64,000 bases of DNA. Source: Streptomyces sp. NBRC 110028 (GTDB lineage: Bacteria; Actinomycetota; Actinomycetes; Streptomycetales; Streptomycetaceae). The notes beneath the pieces were generated by a model. The model was not told where the DNA came from. It searched no databases and was given only the letters and a program-made list of their open reading frames with translations. This document shows, piece after piece, positions 29,096 through 39,059 of the stretch; positions within the stretch are counted from its first letter, which is position 1; every line of letters begins with the position of its first letter. Location: contig NZ_BBUZ01000026.1 of NCBI RefSeq assembly GCF_001417735.1, positions 1 through 64,000 of the forward strand, written 5' to 3'. The position numbers and the translations under genes were made by a program.

Positions 29096-29563
29096 TCAGC
29101 CCTGGGGCAGCTTGCGGAAGTCCCAGGAGCTGACTGTGTCCGGGACCAGCCGCAGCCACGCGTGGCGCCCGTCGTGCGGCATGGCGTCCAGCCCGAAGTA
29201 CTTCGCCGCGAACATCCGCTCCGGCGCGTCGAGTTCGGGACACGGCGCGCCCGAGCGCGGCGCCTCGCCGACGAAGGCAGCCGCGCCGCTCAGCTCGGCG
29301 CCGCGTAACTCGCCGTAGTCGTGCCCGTCGTCGACGATCACCGCGAGCCGCGGATCGCTGCGCAGCTCGGCCCAGCGGCGGCTGCGGGTCAGGGAGTAGA
29401 GCCACAGGGCCGTGCCGTCCCAGGCGAACCACAGCGCGCTGATGTGCGGCCGCCCGTCCGCGGACACGGTCGCGACCCGGCAGGTGCGCTGTTCGGTGAG
29501 GAAGGCGTCCAGCTCGGCCGGGGTCATCATGATGCGGCGTCCCCGCCGCTGGGTGACGGTCAT
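29096..29563 (-). CDS. PPOX-class flavin-dependent protein
   Basis: This 155-aa protein has the pyridoxamine-phosphate-oxidase-like split barrel, with CRVATVSADGRPHISALWF near residues 28-46 and LYSLTRSRRWAELRSDPRL after it. Actinobacterial proteins of this class often bind F420 or FMN. Which one applies here is not decidable by eye. ATG 29563 is used, and ATG 29530 or 29527 (MMTPAEL) is also possible. It is divergent from the isochorismatase-like gene with a 75-bp gap. It differs from the family member at 25049. Confidence 0.82.
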   Translation of the reverse strand: MTVTQRRGRRIMMTPAELDAFLTEQRTCRVATVSADGRPHISALWFAWDGTALWLYSLTRSRRWAELRSDPRLAVIVDDGHDYGELRGAELSGAAAFVGEAPRSGAPCPELDAPERMFAAKYFGLDAMPHDGRHAWLRLVPDTVSSWDFRKLPQG

Positions 29564-29638
29564 CCGCACAGAATCGCGACTCTTCCCTCCATGCGCAATG
29601 GCCGTTACCCTCCCGGCGCGAGACGCCAGGAGGCCGCC

Positions 29639-30268
29639 GTGTCGCTTTCCGAACTCCTTCGGCCCGAGGGCTGCGCCCTGCTCACCGTGGAATGCCAGCG
29701 CGGCGTCGTGGGACCGGGCAGCGCCCTGCCCGAACTCGCAGCCGAGGCCCGGGAGTCCGGCGCGCTCGGGCGTGTCGCCCGGCTGGTGTCGGCCGCCCAC
29801 GACATGCGCGTACCGGTGCTGCACGCGGTGGCCGAACGGCGCGCCGACGGGCGCGGCGCGAACCGCAACGCGCCGCTGTTCCGGGCCGCCGAGCGGCTGC
29901 CGGTGCGGCAGCTCACCGGGAGCGACGCGGTACGGATCGCCGAACCGGTGCCGGTCGGCGCGGAGGATCTGCTGGTACGGCGGCTGCACGGCCTCTCGCC
30001 GCTCGCCGGGACCGGGGCGGACGCGCTGCTGCGCAACCTGGGCTGCCGCACCCTGGTCGTCGTCGGCGTGTCGGCCAATGTGGCCATACCCAACGCCGTC
30101 TTCGACGCGGTCAACCTCGGCTATACGGCCGTGGTGCCCGCGGACGCCATCGCCGGGGTGCCCGCCTCGTACACCCCGGCGATGGTCCGCCACACCCTCG
30201 CCCTCGTCGCGACCGTCACCTCGACCGAGGACGTCCTCGCCTGCTGGCAGCCGCTCAGGCCATCTTGA
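29639..30268 (+). CDS. Isochorismatase-like protein lacking the catalytic cysteine
   Basis: This 209-aa protein has the isochorismatase-like fold, starting LLTVECQRGVVGPG where the family usually has an Asp-containing loop. The segment that normally carries the nucleophilic cysteine reads GVSANVAIPNAVFDAV here, with Ala in its place. A cysteine-hydrolase mechanism is therefore unlikely. True isochorismatases can also lack this cysteine, so another hydrolase chemistry is possible. GTG 29639 follows AGGAGG at about 29629. The 3' end overlaps the convergent Rieske gene by 14 bp. Confidence 0.75.
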   Translation: MSLSELLRPEGCALLTVECQRGVVGPGSALPELAAEARESGALGRVARLVSAAHDMRVPVLHAVAERRADGRGANRNAPLFRAAERLPVRQLTGSDAVRIAEPVPVGAEDLLVRRLHGLSPLAGTGADALLRNLGCRTLVVVGVSANVAIPNAVFDAVNLGYTAVVPADAIAGVPASYTPAMVRHTLALVATVTSTEDVLACWQPLRPS

Positions 30269-30761
30269 TCGAGCTGCCCTCCACCTTGATCTTGGCGCCG
30301 GGCAGCGGCTTCGTGGCCGGTCCGCCCTTCGGGCTGCCGTCGCTGATGTCGAACTTGCTCTGGTGGCAGGGGCAGTTGATGGTGCCGTCCGACACGTCAC
30401 CGACCGAGCACCCCTGGTGGGTGCAGATCGAGGAGAACGCCCTGAACTGCCCCGACGAGGGCTGGGTCACCACGACCTTGTGCTCCTTGAAGACCATGCC
30501 GCCGCCCTCCGGTATCTGGGAGGTCTTGGCCAGCTCCATCCCGCCCCCGCCGCCCCCCGCGTTGTCGCCTCCCGATCCGGCCGCGCCCGACTGCCCGGCG
30601 CCGGCCGACTCCTGTGCGGAACCGGCATTCTGCGAGTCGCCCGACCCGCCGCCGTCGTCCTTACCGCAGGCCGTGAGGGCGGCGGCCAGCCCGGCCGCTC
30701 CGGCAGCGGAGACGACGGCGCGACGGGTGGTGCCCCATCCGGTGGTTTCCGGCTGCGTCAT
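30255..30761 (-). CDS. Rieske [2Fe-2S] lipoprotein
   Basis: This 168-aa exported protein begins with a twin-arginine type signal (TTRRAVVSAAGAAGLAAA) and a lipobox, LTAC, giving a lipidated Cys near residue 32. A Gly/Ser-rich linker covers about 36-74. The Rieske domain has both cluster motifs, CTHQGC and CPCHQS. It is a small secreted electron carrier of the type common in Streptomyces. No partner oxidoreductase is adjacent, so the electron donor is unknown. It converges on the isochorismatase-like gene. Confidence 0.9.
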   Translation of the reverse strand: MTQPETTGWGTTRRAVVSAAGAAGLAAALTACGKDDGGGSGDSQNAGSAQESAGAGQSGAAGSGGDNAGGGGGGMELAKTSQIPEGGGMVFKEHKVVVTQPSSGQFRAFSSICTHQGCSVGDVSDGTINCPCHQSKFDISDGSPKGGPATKPLPGAKIKVEGSSIKMA

Positions 30762-30925
30762 GGTGGTGCCTCCTGATCCAGGGACGTTTCGCTTCCATAC
30801 GCAGCGCGGCGCTCATGCGTTCAACCGTCGGGCGTCTTCTTGGGCCGCGTGATCGCTCCGGCGGTGACAGAACTGTGACGCGGCGAGGCCACAACCAACC
30901 CGGAGGCCGTCCGGTCTCATGTCAC

Positions 30926-30957
30926 GGACCACATCAACGAGGGACCACATCAACGAG
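30926..30957. repeat. Two tandem 16-bp copies before the SapA-like gene
   Basis: GGACCACATCAACGAG occurs twice in direct succession, just upstream of ATG 30967. The end of the second copy contributes to the GAGGGG ribosome site. It looks like a recent slippage duplication. Confidence 0.85.
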
Positions 30958-30966
30958 GGGAACCCC

Positions 30967-31389
30967 ATGAAGCTCGCACGTCGCACCGCCGCCGTCACGA
31001 CCGTCGCCATCGTCGCCGTGGGCGGTGGGCTGGCCCTTGCCGGGCCCGCGTCCGCGGCGGAGTCGGTCGGCCCGGTCGCGAAGTACAACGGGGCCTGTGG
31101 CGCCGGCCACAAGGTCATCGACTCCGCCGACATGGAGAACCTGGGCACCACCTTCCTGACGTACAACCAGACGACCGGCGAGAACTGTGTGGTCACCATT
31201 CGCGCCAGGGCCGGGGCGGCGGTGTACATGTTCGCCTCGCTCAGCTCGGAGCGGGAGGGGAAGGCGACCGACAGCGGCCGGTTCACCACCTACGCCGGGC
31301 CCGTCTACCTTCAGGCCCGCGGGCAGTGCGTGACCTGGGAGGGCGGCATCACCACGTATTCCACGAAGGGCACCGGCCACTGCGGCTGA
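30967..31389 (+). CDS. Secreted spore-associated-protein A-like protein
   Basis: This 140-aa protein has a Sec signal peptide (KLARRTAAVTTVAIVAVGGG, cleavage near ASA-A at about 30). The mature domain has YNGACGAGHKVIDS and TYAGPVYLQARGQCVTWEG, which resemble the Streptomyces spore-associated protein SapA family. Four cysteines probably make two disulfides outside the cell. The function is unknown. ATG 30967 has a GAGGGG site formed by the repeat at 30926-30957. It ends 46 bp before the truncated HipA-like relic. Confidence 0.78.
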   Translation: MKLARRTAAVTTVAIVAVGGGLALAGPASAAESVGPVAKYNGACGAGHKVIDSADMENLGTTFLTYNQTTGENCVVTIRARAGAAVYMFASLSSEREGKATDSGRFTTYAGPVYLQARGQCVTWEGGITTYSTKGTGHCG

Positions 31390-31420
31390 TCCCTGTGGAG
31401 GATCGCGAGGTCGGCGTGTC

Positions 31421-31543
31421 GGATAGCTTGGGGAAATGCGGACCGAAGTCACCGCGACCCGCTACGTCACGCCGTTGCGTGAGGGCGGGTCGCTCCCCGG
31501 CATCGTCGAGGCCGACGATCTCGGCACGTACGGCATGTATTTC
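31421..31543 (+). repeat. Left direct repeat of the HipA-locus island
   Basis: This segment repeats at 34853-34975 in the same orientation, offset by 3432 bp. Bases 31441-31527 are identical over 87 bp, and a few mismatches occur on either side (for example 31422, 31428, 31440, 31528 and 31533). It carries the start of a HipA-like gene and its -10 region. It looks like the left attachment site of an integrated element. Confidence 0.85.
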
Positions 31544-31561
31544 CCTGGGCAACGCCGATGA
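31436..31561 (+). pseudogene. 5' relic of the HipA-like kinase gene
   Basis: The first 31 codons match the intact gene at 34868 (RTEVTATRYVTPLREGG and onward), then the frame diverges at the repeat boundary and stops after 41 codons. TAGCTT ends 7 nt before the ATG, as in the intact copy. This is what the insertion left of the original gene's 5' end. It is probably non-functional. Confidence 0.8.
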
Positions 31562-31873
31562 CCTGCGCTTTTGGTGAGGTTCGGCGTTGCGCCAGGGACG
31601 AGTGTGTGTGACGGAGGGAAAGCGCCGGAAGTGCTCTCGGGCAGGGTGAGCCAGATTCGGGGAGAGCGGAGCCGTCCTCGTCTTCTGGCCCTTCGGAAGG
31701 CAGAAGTACGGCCGCCCCTTCTCGTTCCAACGCAGCTGCCGCCGAATGTGAACGACGCCCGATGAGAAGTCGACGTCCTCCTCCGCCAGTCCAAAGGCTT
31801 CTCCTTGGCGGAGGCCGGCACCGAGCCCCATGACGACTGCCAGGTGATACCGCTTACGGAACATTTCTTCCCC
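31562..31873 (-). pseudogene. Truncated tyrosine integrase (left end of island)
   Basis: Read leftward, the frame encodes GLGAGLRQGEAFGLAEEDVD (catalytic Arg I region) and LPKGQKTRTAPL (beta-hairpin Lys), and stops being integrase-like after PWRNAEP, next to the left repeat. The His-x-x-Arg and tyrosine motifs are missing, as is the N-terminal core-binding domain. The surrounding open frame spans 31349-31948. It is a relic of the same integrase subfamily as the one at 34335-34874. Confidence 0.75.
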
Positions 31874-31963
31874 CGTTGATTTTCGAGTTGACGCCTGGAA
31901 AGCGCGTCGATCTGAAGCGTCAGTCCCCTGTCGATCAGAGGAGAACACGCGTACGGCGCTGCA

Positions 31964-33803
<1,840 letters not shown>

Positions 33804-34143
33804 CGCTGTCCTGAGAGATCGCCTGGCGGAGCAGATGCCGAGCGTAGAGGTTGTACCGCATCTCCTCCCCGCAGTCGCGGTCCGCCTGCATCAGGGCGAG
33901 CACGGCACCCGACTGGTCACGCGCCTGCAAGTGTGCGCGGGCCAAGGTCAGGTAGAACCGGACCCGCCCCTCGCGATGCAACGCGTCGACCTCCTCCACC
34001 TGCTCAGCCAGGCGCAGTGCGCGTGCCGTACGGCCGAGCACGGCCTCTACCCGGACCCGGTGAGCGGCGACATCCACCGGCGTCACGGGCGTTGCAATCC
34101 GTATGTCACTGCCCCGGAGGCCCCCCGCCGGCTCTTCTGCCAT

Positions 34144-34334
34144 GTCGACCGGTCAGCGCTCCCTCACGCACGTAGCCGAGTAAGGGGTCGATGAATTGCA
34201 GGAGTTGACCAGGATTGTCGCGACTTGCCACATGCGAGAGAAAGGTTTTGGAGACCGCCGCGGACGACCGGCGGATCATCAGGAATACGATGCGGTCGTA
34301 GTCGGTGCGATGGCCGAAGGTGTCGAAGGACCGT
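34144..34334 (-). other. Unassigned remnant DNA in the island
   Basis: The minus strand is open here (FLMIRRSSAAVSKTFLSHVA and onward) but is out of frame with the regulator fragment next to it. Base use is less GC-rich than the host. I do not recognise a family. It is probably the broken N-terminal part of a gene. Confidence 0.3.
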
Positions 34335-34874
34335 CGTGAGGCGTGGCCGCTGGAGACCGCGCTTCGCGTCCGGGACCTGATCGGCGAGCGACATGGCATA
34401 GCGGTGGCGCCCGGTCTGGGGTGCGGGCTGCGCCAAGGGGAGGTGTTCGGCGTCGGCCCGGAGGACATCGACTGGGCGCGTGGCGTGCTGCATGTCCGGA
34501 AGCAGGTGCAGGCCCTGGGTGGGAAGTACGCCCTTCCGAAGGGTGGGAAGACCGCAGTGTGGACATGCCCGCCTCAGTGGCTGCCAGAGCTGGGGCAGCA
34601 CATCGAGCGCTTCCCTCCGGTCGAGGTGGAGCTCCCTTGGAGAGGGCCGGGCGAGGACGCGGCGCGTAAGAAGTTCCCGCTTCTGCTGACCTCTCGCTAC
34701 GGCGATGTTGTCGCGGTGAACGCATGGAACTCCTACGGGTGGAAGCCCGCCCTCGCGAAGGCCGGCGTCATCCCGCCGCAGGCCGAAGGTGCGAAGCCCC
34801 GGCAGTGGGCGGCTGCGCCCAAGGATGTGTGCCGCAGCACGGTCAGACGGGCGTATAGCCTGGGGAAATGCTGA
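34335..34874 (+). pseudogene. Truncated tyrosine integrase (right end of island)
   Basis: The frame encodes PGLGCGLRQGEVFGVGPEDI (catalytic Arg I), LPKGGKTAVW (Lys) and WKPALAKAGVIPP, then loses homology after PKD, just where the His-x-x-Arg box should begin. It ends at 34874 inside the right repeat, overlapping the HipA-like start. The N-terminal core-binding domain and the catalytic Tyr are absent. The orientation is opposite to the left relic, so the two point outward toward the two repeats. Confidence 0.8.
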
Positions 34875-34975
34875 CCGAAGTCACCGCGACCCGCTACGTC
34901 ACGCCGTTGCGTGAGGGCGGGTCGCTCCCCGGCATCGTCGAGGCCGACGATCTCGGCACCTACGTCATGAAATTC
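34853..34975 (+). repeat. Right direct repeat of the HipA-locus island
   Basis: This copy matches 31421-31543, with identity over 34873-34959. It supplies the -10 box TAGCCT (34856-34861) and the first codons of the intact kinase gene. It is interpreted as the right attachment site. Confidence 0.85.
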
Positions 34976-35692
34976 ATCGGCGCGGGGCAGGGCCGGAAGA
35001 CCCTCGTCGCCGAGGTCATCTGCGGGCAGCTGGGCCGCCGGCTGGGGCTGCGGGTGCCGGAGCTGGTGGGCATCCAGCTCGATCCGGTGATCGGGATGGG
35101 GGAGCCGGACGAGGAGGTGCAGGAGCTGCTCAAGGCCAGCGGGGGGCTCAACCTGGGCATGGACTACCTGCCCGGTTCGCTCGGCTTCGACCCGCTGGCC
35201 TTCGAGGTGGGCGCGGCGGAGGCCGGACGGGTGGTGTGGTTCGACGCGCTCGTCGGGAACGTGGACCGGTCCTGGCGCAACCCGAACCTGCTGGTGTGGC
35301 ACGGCAAGCTGTGGCTCATCGACCACGGCGCCACCATGATCTGGCACCACAGCTGGCGCGGTCTGGACGCGGCCGCCACCAAGCCGTACGACGCCTCCGA
35401 CCACGTACTCGCCCCCTTCGCACCCGACGTGGCGGCGGCCGCGGCCGCGCTCGCGCCGCGGATCACCGAGGAGCTGCTGACCGAGGTCACCGCCGACGTC
35501 CCGGACGCCTGGCTGGACGGTGAGCCCGGCTTCGACAGCCCGGACGCGGTGCGCCGCGCCTATGTGGGCGTGCTGTTGGAGCGGGCCGGGGCGATCGGTG
35601 GAAGGATCACGCTCGGGGAGCGCTCCGGCGGCGGGCCGTCGAAAGCTCCCGACTGGCTGCGCGTATGGGTCGACGGAAAGGCAGCGAAGTGA
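34868..35692 (+). CDS. HipA-like kinase
   Basis: This 274-aa protein belongs to the standalone HipA-like kinase family. It has an N-terminal lobe with GTYVMKFIGAGQGRKTL (Lys for ATP) and GLRVPELVGIQLD. The catalytic core is WFDALVGNVDRSWRNPNLLV (HxD/N-type loop, here GNVDRSWRNPN), followed by LWLIDHGATMIWH (metal-binding Asp). There is no HipB antitoxin gene beside it. TAGCCT ends 7 nt before ATG 34868 and there is no ribosome site, so it is probably leaderless. The stop overlaps the DUF3037 start by 4 bp. The 5' end was re-supplied by the island's right repeat. The substrate is unknown. Confidence 0.82.
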   Translation: MLTEVTATRYVTPLREGGSLPGIVEADDLGTYVMKFIGAGQGRKTLVAEVICGQLGRRLGLRVPELVGIQLDPVIGMGEPDEEVQELLKASGGLNLGMDYLPGSLGFDPLAFEVGAAEAGRVVWFDALVGNVDRSWRNPNLLVWHGKLWLIDHGATMIWHHSWRGLDAAATKPYDASDHVLAPFAPDVAAAAAALAPRITEELLTEVTADVPDAWLDGEPGFDSPDAVRRAYVGVLLERAGAIGGRITLGERSGGGPSKAPDWLRVWVDGKAAK

Positions 35693-36084
35693 GCGGGCTG
35701 CACCATGGCCGGGATGTGTTCGAGTACGCGCTGGTGCGGGTCGTTCCCCGGGTGGAGCGCGGTGAGCTGATCAACGCGGGCGTCGTCGTCTACTGCCGCG
35801 CGACGTCCTTCGTGGCGGCCCGCACCCATCTGGACGAGACCCGGCTGCTCGCGCTCGACCCGTCGGCGGACGTGGCGGGCGTACGGGCCGCGCTGCACGC
35901 GGTGGAGGGCGTCTGCCGCGGGGGGGAACAGGCCGGTCAGGCGGCCGGTGACGAGCCGGGGCGGCGGTTTCGCTGGCTGGTCGCGCCGCGTTCCACGGTC
36001 GTCCAGCCGGGCCCGGTGCACACCGGGCTGACCACGGACGCGGAGGCGGAGGTCGAGCGGCTGCTCGACCTGCTGGTGCGCTGA
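35689..36084 (+). CDS. DUF3037 family protein
   Basis: This 131-aa protein has the DUF3037 core, FEYALVRVVPRVERGELINA and VVVYCR. The function is unknown. GTG 35689 overlaps the HipA-like stop by 4 bp, so the two are translationally coupled, and a shared role is likely. The pair may be a kinase with its target or its regulator. Confidence 0.85.
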   Translation: MSGLHHGRDVFEYALVRVVPRVERGELINAGVVVYCRATSFVAARTHLDETRLLALDPSADVAGVRAALHAVEGVCRGGEQAGQAAGDEPGRRFRWLVAPRSTVVQPGPVHTGLTTDAEAEVERLLDLLVR

Positions 36085-36119
36085 CGGGCGAGGGTGAGCA
36101 AGGGCATCACAGCGGGTCG

Positions 36120-36148
36120 TTGACAGTGGGCGGCGGGCCTCATAGCGT
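36120..36148 (+). promoter_or_regulatory. Promoter of the SDR pair
   Basis: TTGACA at 36120-36125 and TAGCGT at 36143-36148 are 17 bp apart. The leader to ATG 36231 would be about 76 nt. Confidence 0.65.
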
Positions 36149-36166
36149 CTCGTCTGCTGAAGCGAC

Positions 36167-36180
36167 TAAGCGGTTGCTCA
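36167..36180. promoter_or_regulatory. TetR-type operator candidate downstream of the SDR promoter
   Basis: TAAGCGGTTGCTCA is an imperfect dyad just after the predicted transcript start. It resembles sites bound by TetR regulators of fatty-acid-type oxidation genes. No such regulator is adjacent. Confidence 0.35.
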
Positions 36181-36230
36181 TCCCCGGGGTGCCGGGACGG
36201 TGAGCCGCTACCGAGGCGAGGAGAACCCGC

Positions 36231-36992
36231 ATGTCCACCAACGAGCAGCGTGTCGCCATCGTGACGGGCGCGGCCCGCGGCATCGGCGCGGCGACCGCCG
36301 TGCGGCTGGCCGAGGAGGGCCGCGCCGTCGCCGTGCTCGACCTCGACGAGGCGTCCTGCGCGGACACCGTGAAGAAGATCACCGCGGCGGGCGGCAAGGC
36401 CATCGCCGTGGGCTGCGACGTGTCCGACGCCGGGCAGGTGGAGGCCGCGGTCGGGCGTGTCGCCGAAGAGCTGGGCGCGCCGACGATCCTGGTGAACAAC
36501 GCCGGTGTGCTCCGCGACAACCTGCTCTTCAAGATGAGCGAGTCCGACTGGGACACAGTGATGAACGTGCACCTGCGAGGCGCGTTCCTGATGTCGCGCG
36601 CCTGCCAGAAGCACATGGTGGACGCCGGGTTCGGACGGATCGTCAACCTCTCCAGCAGCTCCGCGCTCGGCAACCGCGGCCAGGTCAACTACTCGGCGGC
36701 CAAGGCCGGTATGCAGGGCTTCACCAAGACCCTCGCCATCGAGCTGGGCAAGTTCGGGGTCACCGCCAACGCCGTGGCGCCCGGGTTCATCGCCACCGAC
36801 ATGACCGCCGCGACCGCCGAGCGCGTCGGCATGGGCTTCGACGACTTCCAGAAGGCCGCCGCGAGCCAGATCCCGGTGCAGCGGGTCGGGCAGCCGGCCG
36901 ACATCGCGAACGCCGTCGCCTTCTTCACCGGGGACGCGGCCGGGTTCGTCTCCGGCCAGGTGATGTACGTGGCCGGCGGCCCGCTCAACTGA
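36231..36992 (+). CDS. Short-chain dehydrogenase (FabG-like)
   Basis: This 253-aa NAD(P)-dependent oxidoreductase has the Rossmann motif TGAARGIGAATAVRL at about 11-25, NNAGV at about 90, and the Ser-Tyr-Lys set (NLSSSSAL, YSAAKAG). The length is typical of 3-oxoacyl reductases. ATG 36231 has GAGGAG upstream. A second SDR follows 21 bp later, so the two share a transcript from the promoter at 36120. A role in acyl or steroid-like oxidation is inferred from the operator-like site only. Confidence 0.92.
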   Translation: MSTNEQRVAIVTGAARGIGAATAVRLAEEGRAVAVLDLDEASCADTVKKITAAGGKAIAVGCDVSDAGQVEAAVGRVAEELGAPTILVNNAGVLRDNLLFKMSESDWDTVMNVHLRGAFLMSRACQKHMVDAGFGRIVNLSSSSALGNRGQVNYSAAKAGMQGFTKTLAIELGKFGVTANAVAPGFIATDMTAATAERVGMGFDDFQKAAASQIPVQRVGQPADIANAVAFFTGDAAGFVSGQVMYVAGGPLN

Positions 36993-37013
36993 TACAGGAG
37001 CTGGACGAATCCC

Positions 37014-37778
37014 ATGACCAAAGAGATCGCAGCGGACAGCGGCAAGGCCGCGCTCGTCACCGGCGCCAGCCGTGGCATCGGCTACGCCATCGCCGAGGCG
37101 ATGGTGGCGCGCGGCGACCGGGTGTGCCTCACCGGCCGCAACGAGGAAGCCCTGAGGGAGGCCGTCCAGCGGCTGGGCTCGGACCGGGTGATCGGCGTCC
37201 CCGGCAAGGCCCATGACGAGGCGCACCAGGCGGCCGCCGTCGAGCACGCGATGGAGGCGTTCGGGCGCGTCGACTACCTCGTCAACAACGCCGGTACGAA
37301 CCCCGTCTACTCGCCGATCGCCGATCTCGACCTCGCGGTGATACGCAAGGTCTTCGAGACCAACGTCGTCTCGGCGCTCGGCTTCGCGCAGCAGACGTGG
37401 AAGGCGTGGCAGAAGGAGAACGGCGGCGCGATCGTCAACATGGCCTCGGTCGCCGGGCTGTCCCCCTCGCCGTTCATCGCCGCGTACGGCGTCTCCAAGG
37501 CCGCGATGATCAACCTCACGGCGCAGCTCGCCCACGAGTTCGCGCCGGGCGTGCGGGTCAACGCGATCGCCCCCGCCGTGGTGAAGACCAAGTTCGCCAC
37601 CGCCCTGTACGAGGGGCGGGAGGCGGAGGCCGCCGCGGCGTATCCGCTCGGGCGGCTGGGCGTGCCGGAGGACATCGGGGGCGCGGCCGCGTTCCTCACC
37701 TCCGAGCAGGCCGCGTGGATCACCGGCCAGACGCTCGTCATCGACGGCGGTGTCTTCCTCAACGCGGGCGTCGGCTGA
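37014..37778 (+). CDS. Short-chain dehydrogenase
   Basis: This 254-aa SDR has TGASRGIGYAIAEAM at about 18-32, NNAGTNP near 92 and YGVSKAAMINLTAQLAHE with the catalytic Tyr and Lys. It is a paralogue of the upstream SDR but not close. RBS ACAGGAGCTGG precedes ATG 37014. The two adjacent reductases probably work on related substrates. A strong hairpin at 37803 ends the unit. Confidence 0.92.
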   Translation: MTKEIAADSGKAALVTGASRGIGYAIAEAMVARGDRVCLTGRNEEALREAVQRLGSDRVIGVPGKAHDEAHQAAAVEHAMEAFGRVDYLVNNAGTNPVYSPIADLDLAVIRKVFETNVVSALGFAQQTWKAWQKENGGAIVNMASVAGLSPSPFIAAYGVSKAAMINLTAQLAHEFAPGVRVNAIAPAVVKTKFATALYEGREAEAAAAYPLGRLGVPEDIGGAAAFLTSEQAAWITGQTLVIDGGVFLNAGVG

Positions 37779-37802
37779 CCGCCCCGGCAATCCGCCACGA
37801 CG

Positions 37803-37838
37803 CGCGGGCCCGGCACCGCTTCCGGTACCGGGCCCGCG
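37803..37838 (+). terminator. Hairpin terminator after the SDR pair
   Basis: Perfect 11-bp arms, CGCGGGCCCGG and its complement, enclose 14 bp. There is no T-run, as is common for Streptomyces terminators. Confidence 0.65.
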
Positions 37839-37925
37839 CCCGTTCTCCCCACGCCGCGTGCGGCGTTGTCGGTGGCCGCCGGTAGGTTCGTGACCGTGAA
37901 CGGAACACGACCGGAGGTTGTTGAC

Positions 37926-38621
37926 GTGCCCTACGTGCTGCCCGAGTCCTGGCGCGGCGTCCTCGGCGAGGAGCTGGAGAAGCCCTATTTCAAGGAGCTC
38001 ACCGAGTTCGTCGAGGAGGAGCGGGCCAGGGGGCCGGTCTTCCCGCCGCGCGACGAGGTCTTCGCCGCCCTGGAGGCCACTCCGTACGACCAGGTGAAGG
38101 TGCTGATCCTCGGGCAGGACCCGTACCACGGCGAGGGCCAGGGGCACGGGCTGTGCTTCTCGGTGCGGCCGGGCGTCAAGACCCCGCCGTCGCTGCGGAA
38201 CATCTACAAGGAGATGAAGGAGGAGCTGGGCCACCCCGTCCCGGACAACGGCTATCTGATGCCGTGGGCCCGGCAGGGCGTCCTGCTGCTCAACGCGGTG
38301 CTGACGGTCCGCGGCGGCGAGGCCAACTCCCATAAGAGCAAGGGGTGGGAGAAGTTCACCGACGCGGTGATCCGCGCGGTGGCCGCCCGCCCCGACCCGG
38401 CCGTCTTCGTCCTGTGGGGCAATTACGCCCAGAAGAAGCTGCCGCTGATCGACGAGGAGCGGCACGCGGTGGTGAAGGGCGCGCACCCCTCGCCGCTGTC
38501 GGCGAAGAAGTTCTTCGGATCGCGCCCCTTCACCCAGATCGACGAGGCGGTGAAGGCCCAGGGGCACACGCCGGTCGACTGGCGGATCCCGGACCTCGGC
38601 CCGGTTCAGCCCAGCTCGTAG
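37926..38621 (+). CDS. ung: Uracil-DNA glycosylase (family 1)
   Basis: This 231-aa protein removes uracil from DNA in base-excision repair. It has the water-activating loop LGQDPYHGEGQGHGLCFSV and the C-terminal HPSPLSAKKFFG loop. The length is normal. GTG 37926 follows GGAGGT at 37913-37918 with 7-nt spacing. Earlier in-frame starts (37866, 37896) would add sequence not found in the family. It overlaps the convergent DUF3224 gene by 16 bp at the 3' end. Confidence 0.95.
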   Translation: MPYVLPESWRGVLGEELEKPYFKELTEFVEEERARGPVFPPRDEVFAALEATPYDQVKVLILGQDPYHGEGQGHGLCFSVRPGVKTPPSLRNIYKEMKEELGHPVPDNGYLMPWARQGVLLLNAVLTVRGGEANSHKSKGWEKFTDAVIRAVAARPDPAVFVLWGNYAQKKLPLIDEERHAVVKGAHPSPLSAKKFFGSRPFTQIDEAVKAQGHTPVDWRIPDLGPVQPSS

Positions 38622-39013
38622 TCGAAGGCGTAACGGACGGCCTGGATGCCCGGCGGGGCGGTGAAGGAGCCCGCACCGGTGAGCCCGGTCAGCTCGCCGG
38701 AGCCCGAGCCGGGCACCACCTCGAAGGCGCACCGCACCGTGCCGTCCTCGCCGAAGGTGCCGTGCTGGGCGAGGACGAAGCTGCCCCGGCGGCCGTCGAG
38801 CTCCCCGTCCACCAGCTCGTGGCCCGAGAAGCCGCCGGTCTTGTCGGGGAGGTAGACGATGGCGTACTGACAGGCGGTGGCGGACGCCGTGATCGCGCCC
38901 GAGTAGCCGTTGGTCACGGTGGCGTGGGCGAGCTTCGCCCCGCCCGCGGCCTCCCCGACCGGCTTCTCCTGCCAGTCGGCGAAGGTGAAGGTTCCGGTGG
39001 CGTGCGTGGTCAT
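38606..39013 (-). CDS. DUF3224 family protein
   Basis: This 135-aa protein forms the DUF3224 beta-barrel-like domain, with TGTFTFADWQEKP at the N-terminus and GSFTAPPGIQAVRYAFDYEL at the C-terminus. The function is unknown. ATG 39013 has AAAGGA upstream. It is divergent from a WYL regulator, and the 31-bp perfect palindrome at 39060-39090 lies between them. Control by that regulator is likely. Confidence 0.87.
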   Translation of the reverse strand: MTTHATGTFTFADWQEKPVGEAAGGAKLAHATVTNGYSGAITASATACQYAIVYLPDKTGGFSGHELVDGELDGRRGSFVLAQHGTFGEDGTVRCAFEVVPGSGSGELTGLTGAGSFTAPPGIQAVRYAFDYELG

Positions 39014-39059
39014 GGCGGGTCCTTTCGATCAGGCCGTGCTGGTGAGGAGGACTCTGCCC

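Noticed and set aside
31436..31561. 41-codon frame as a possible small gene
   Set aside because: It is an exact copy of the start of the downstream kinase gene that loses homology at the repeat edge, so it is a relic.
35937..38732. 931-codon minus-strand frame opposite the SDR and ung genes
   Set aside because: It mirrors conserved genes and has skewed composition without family motifs.
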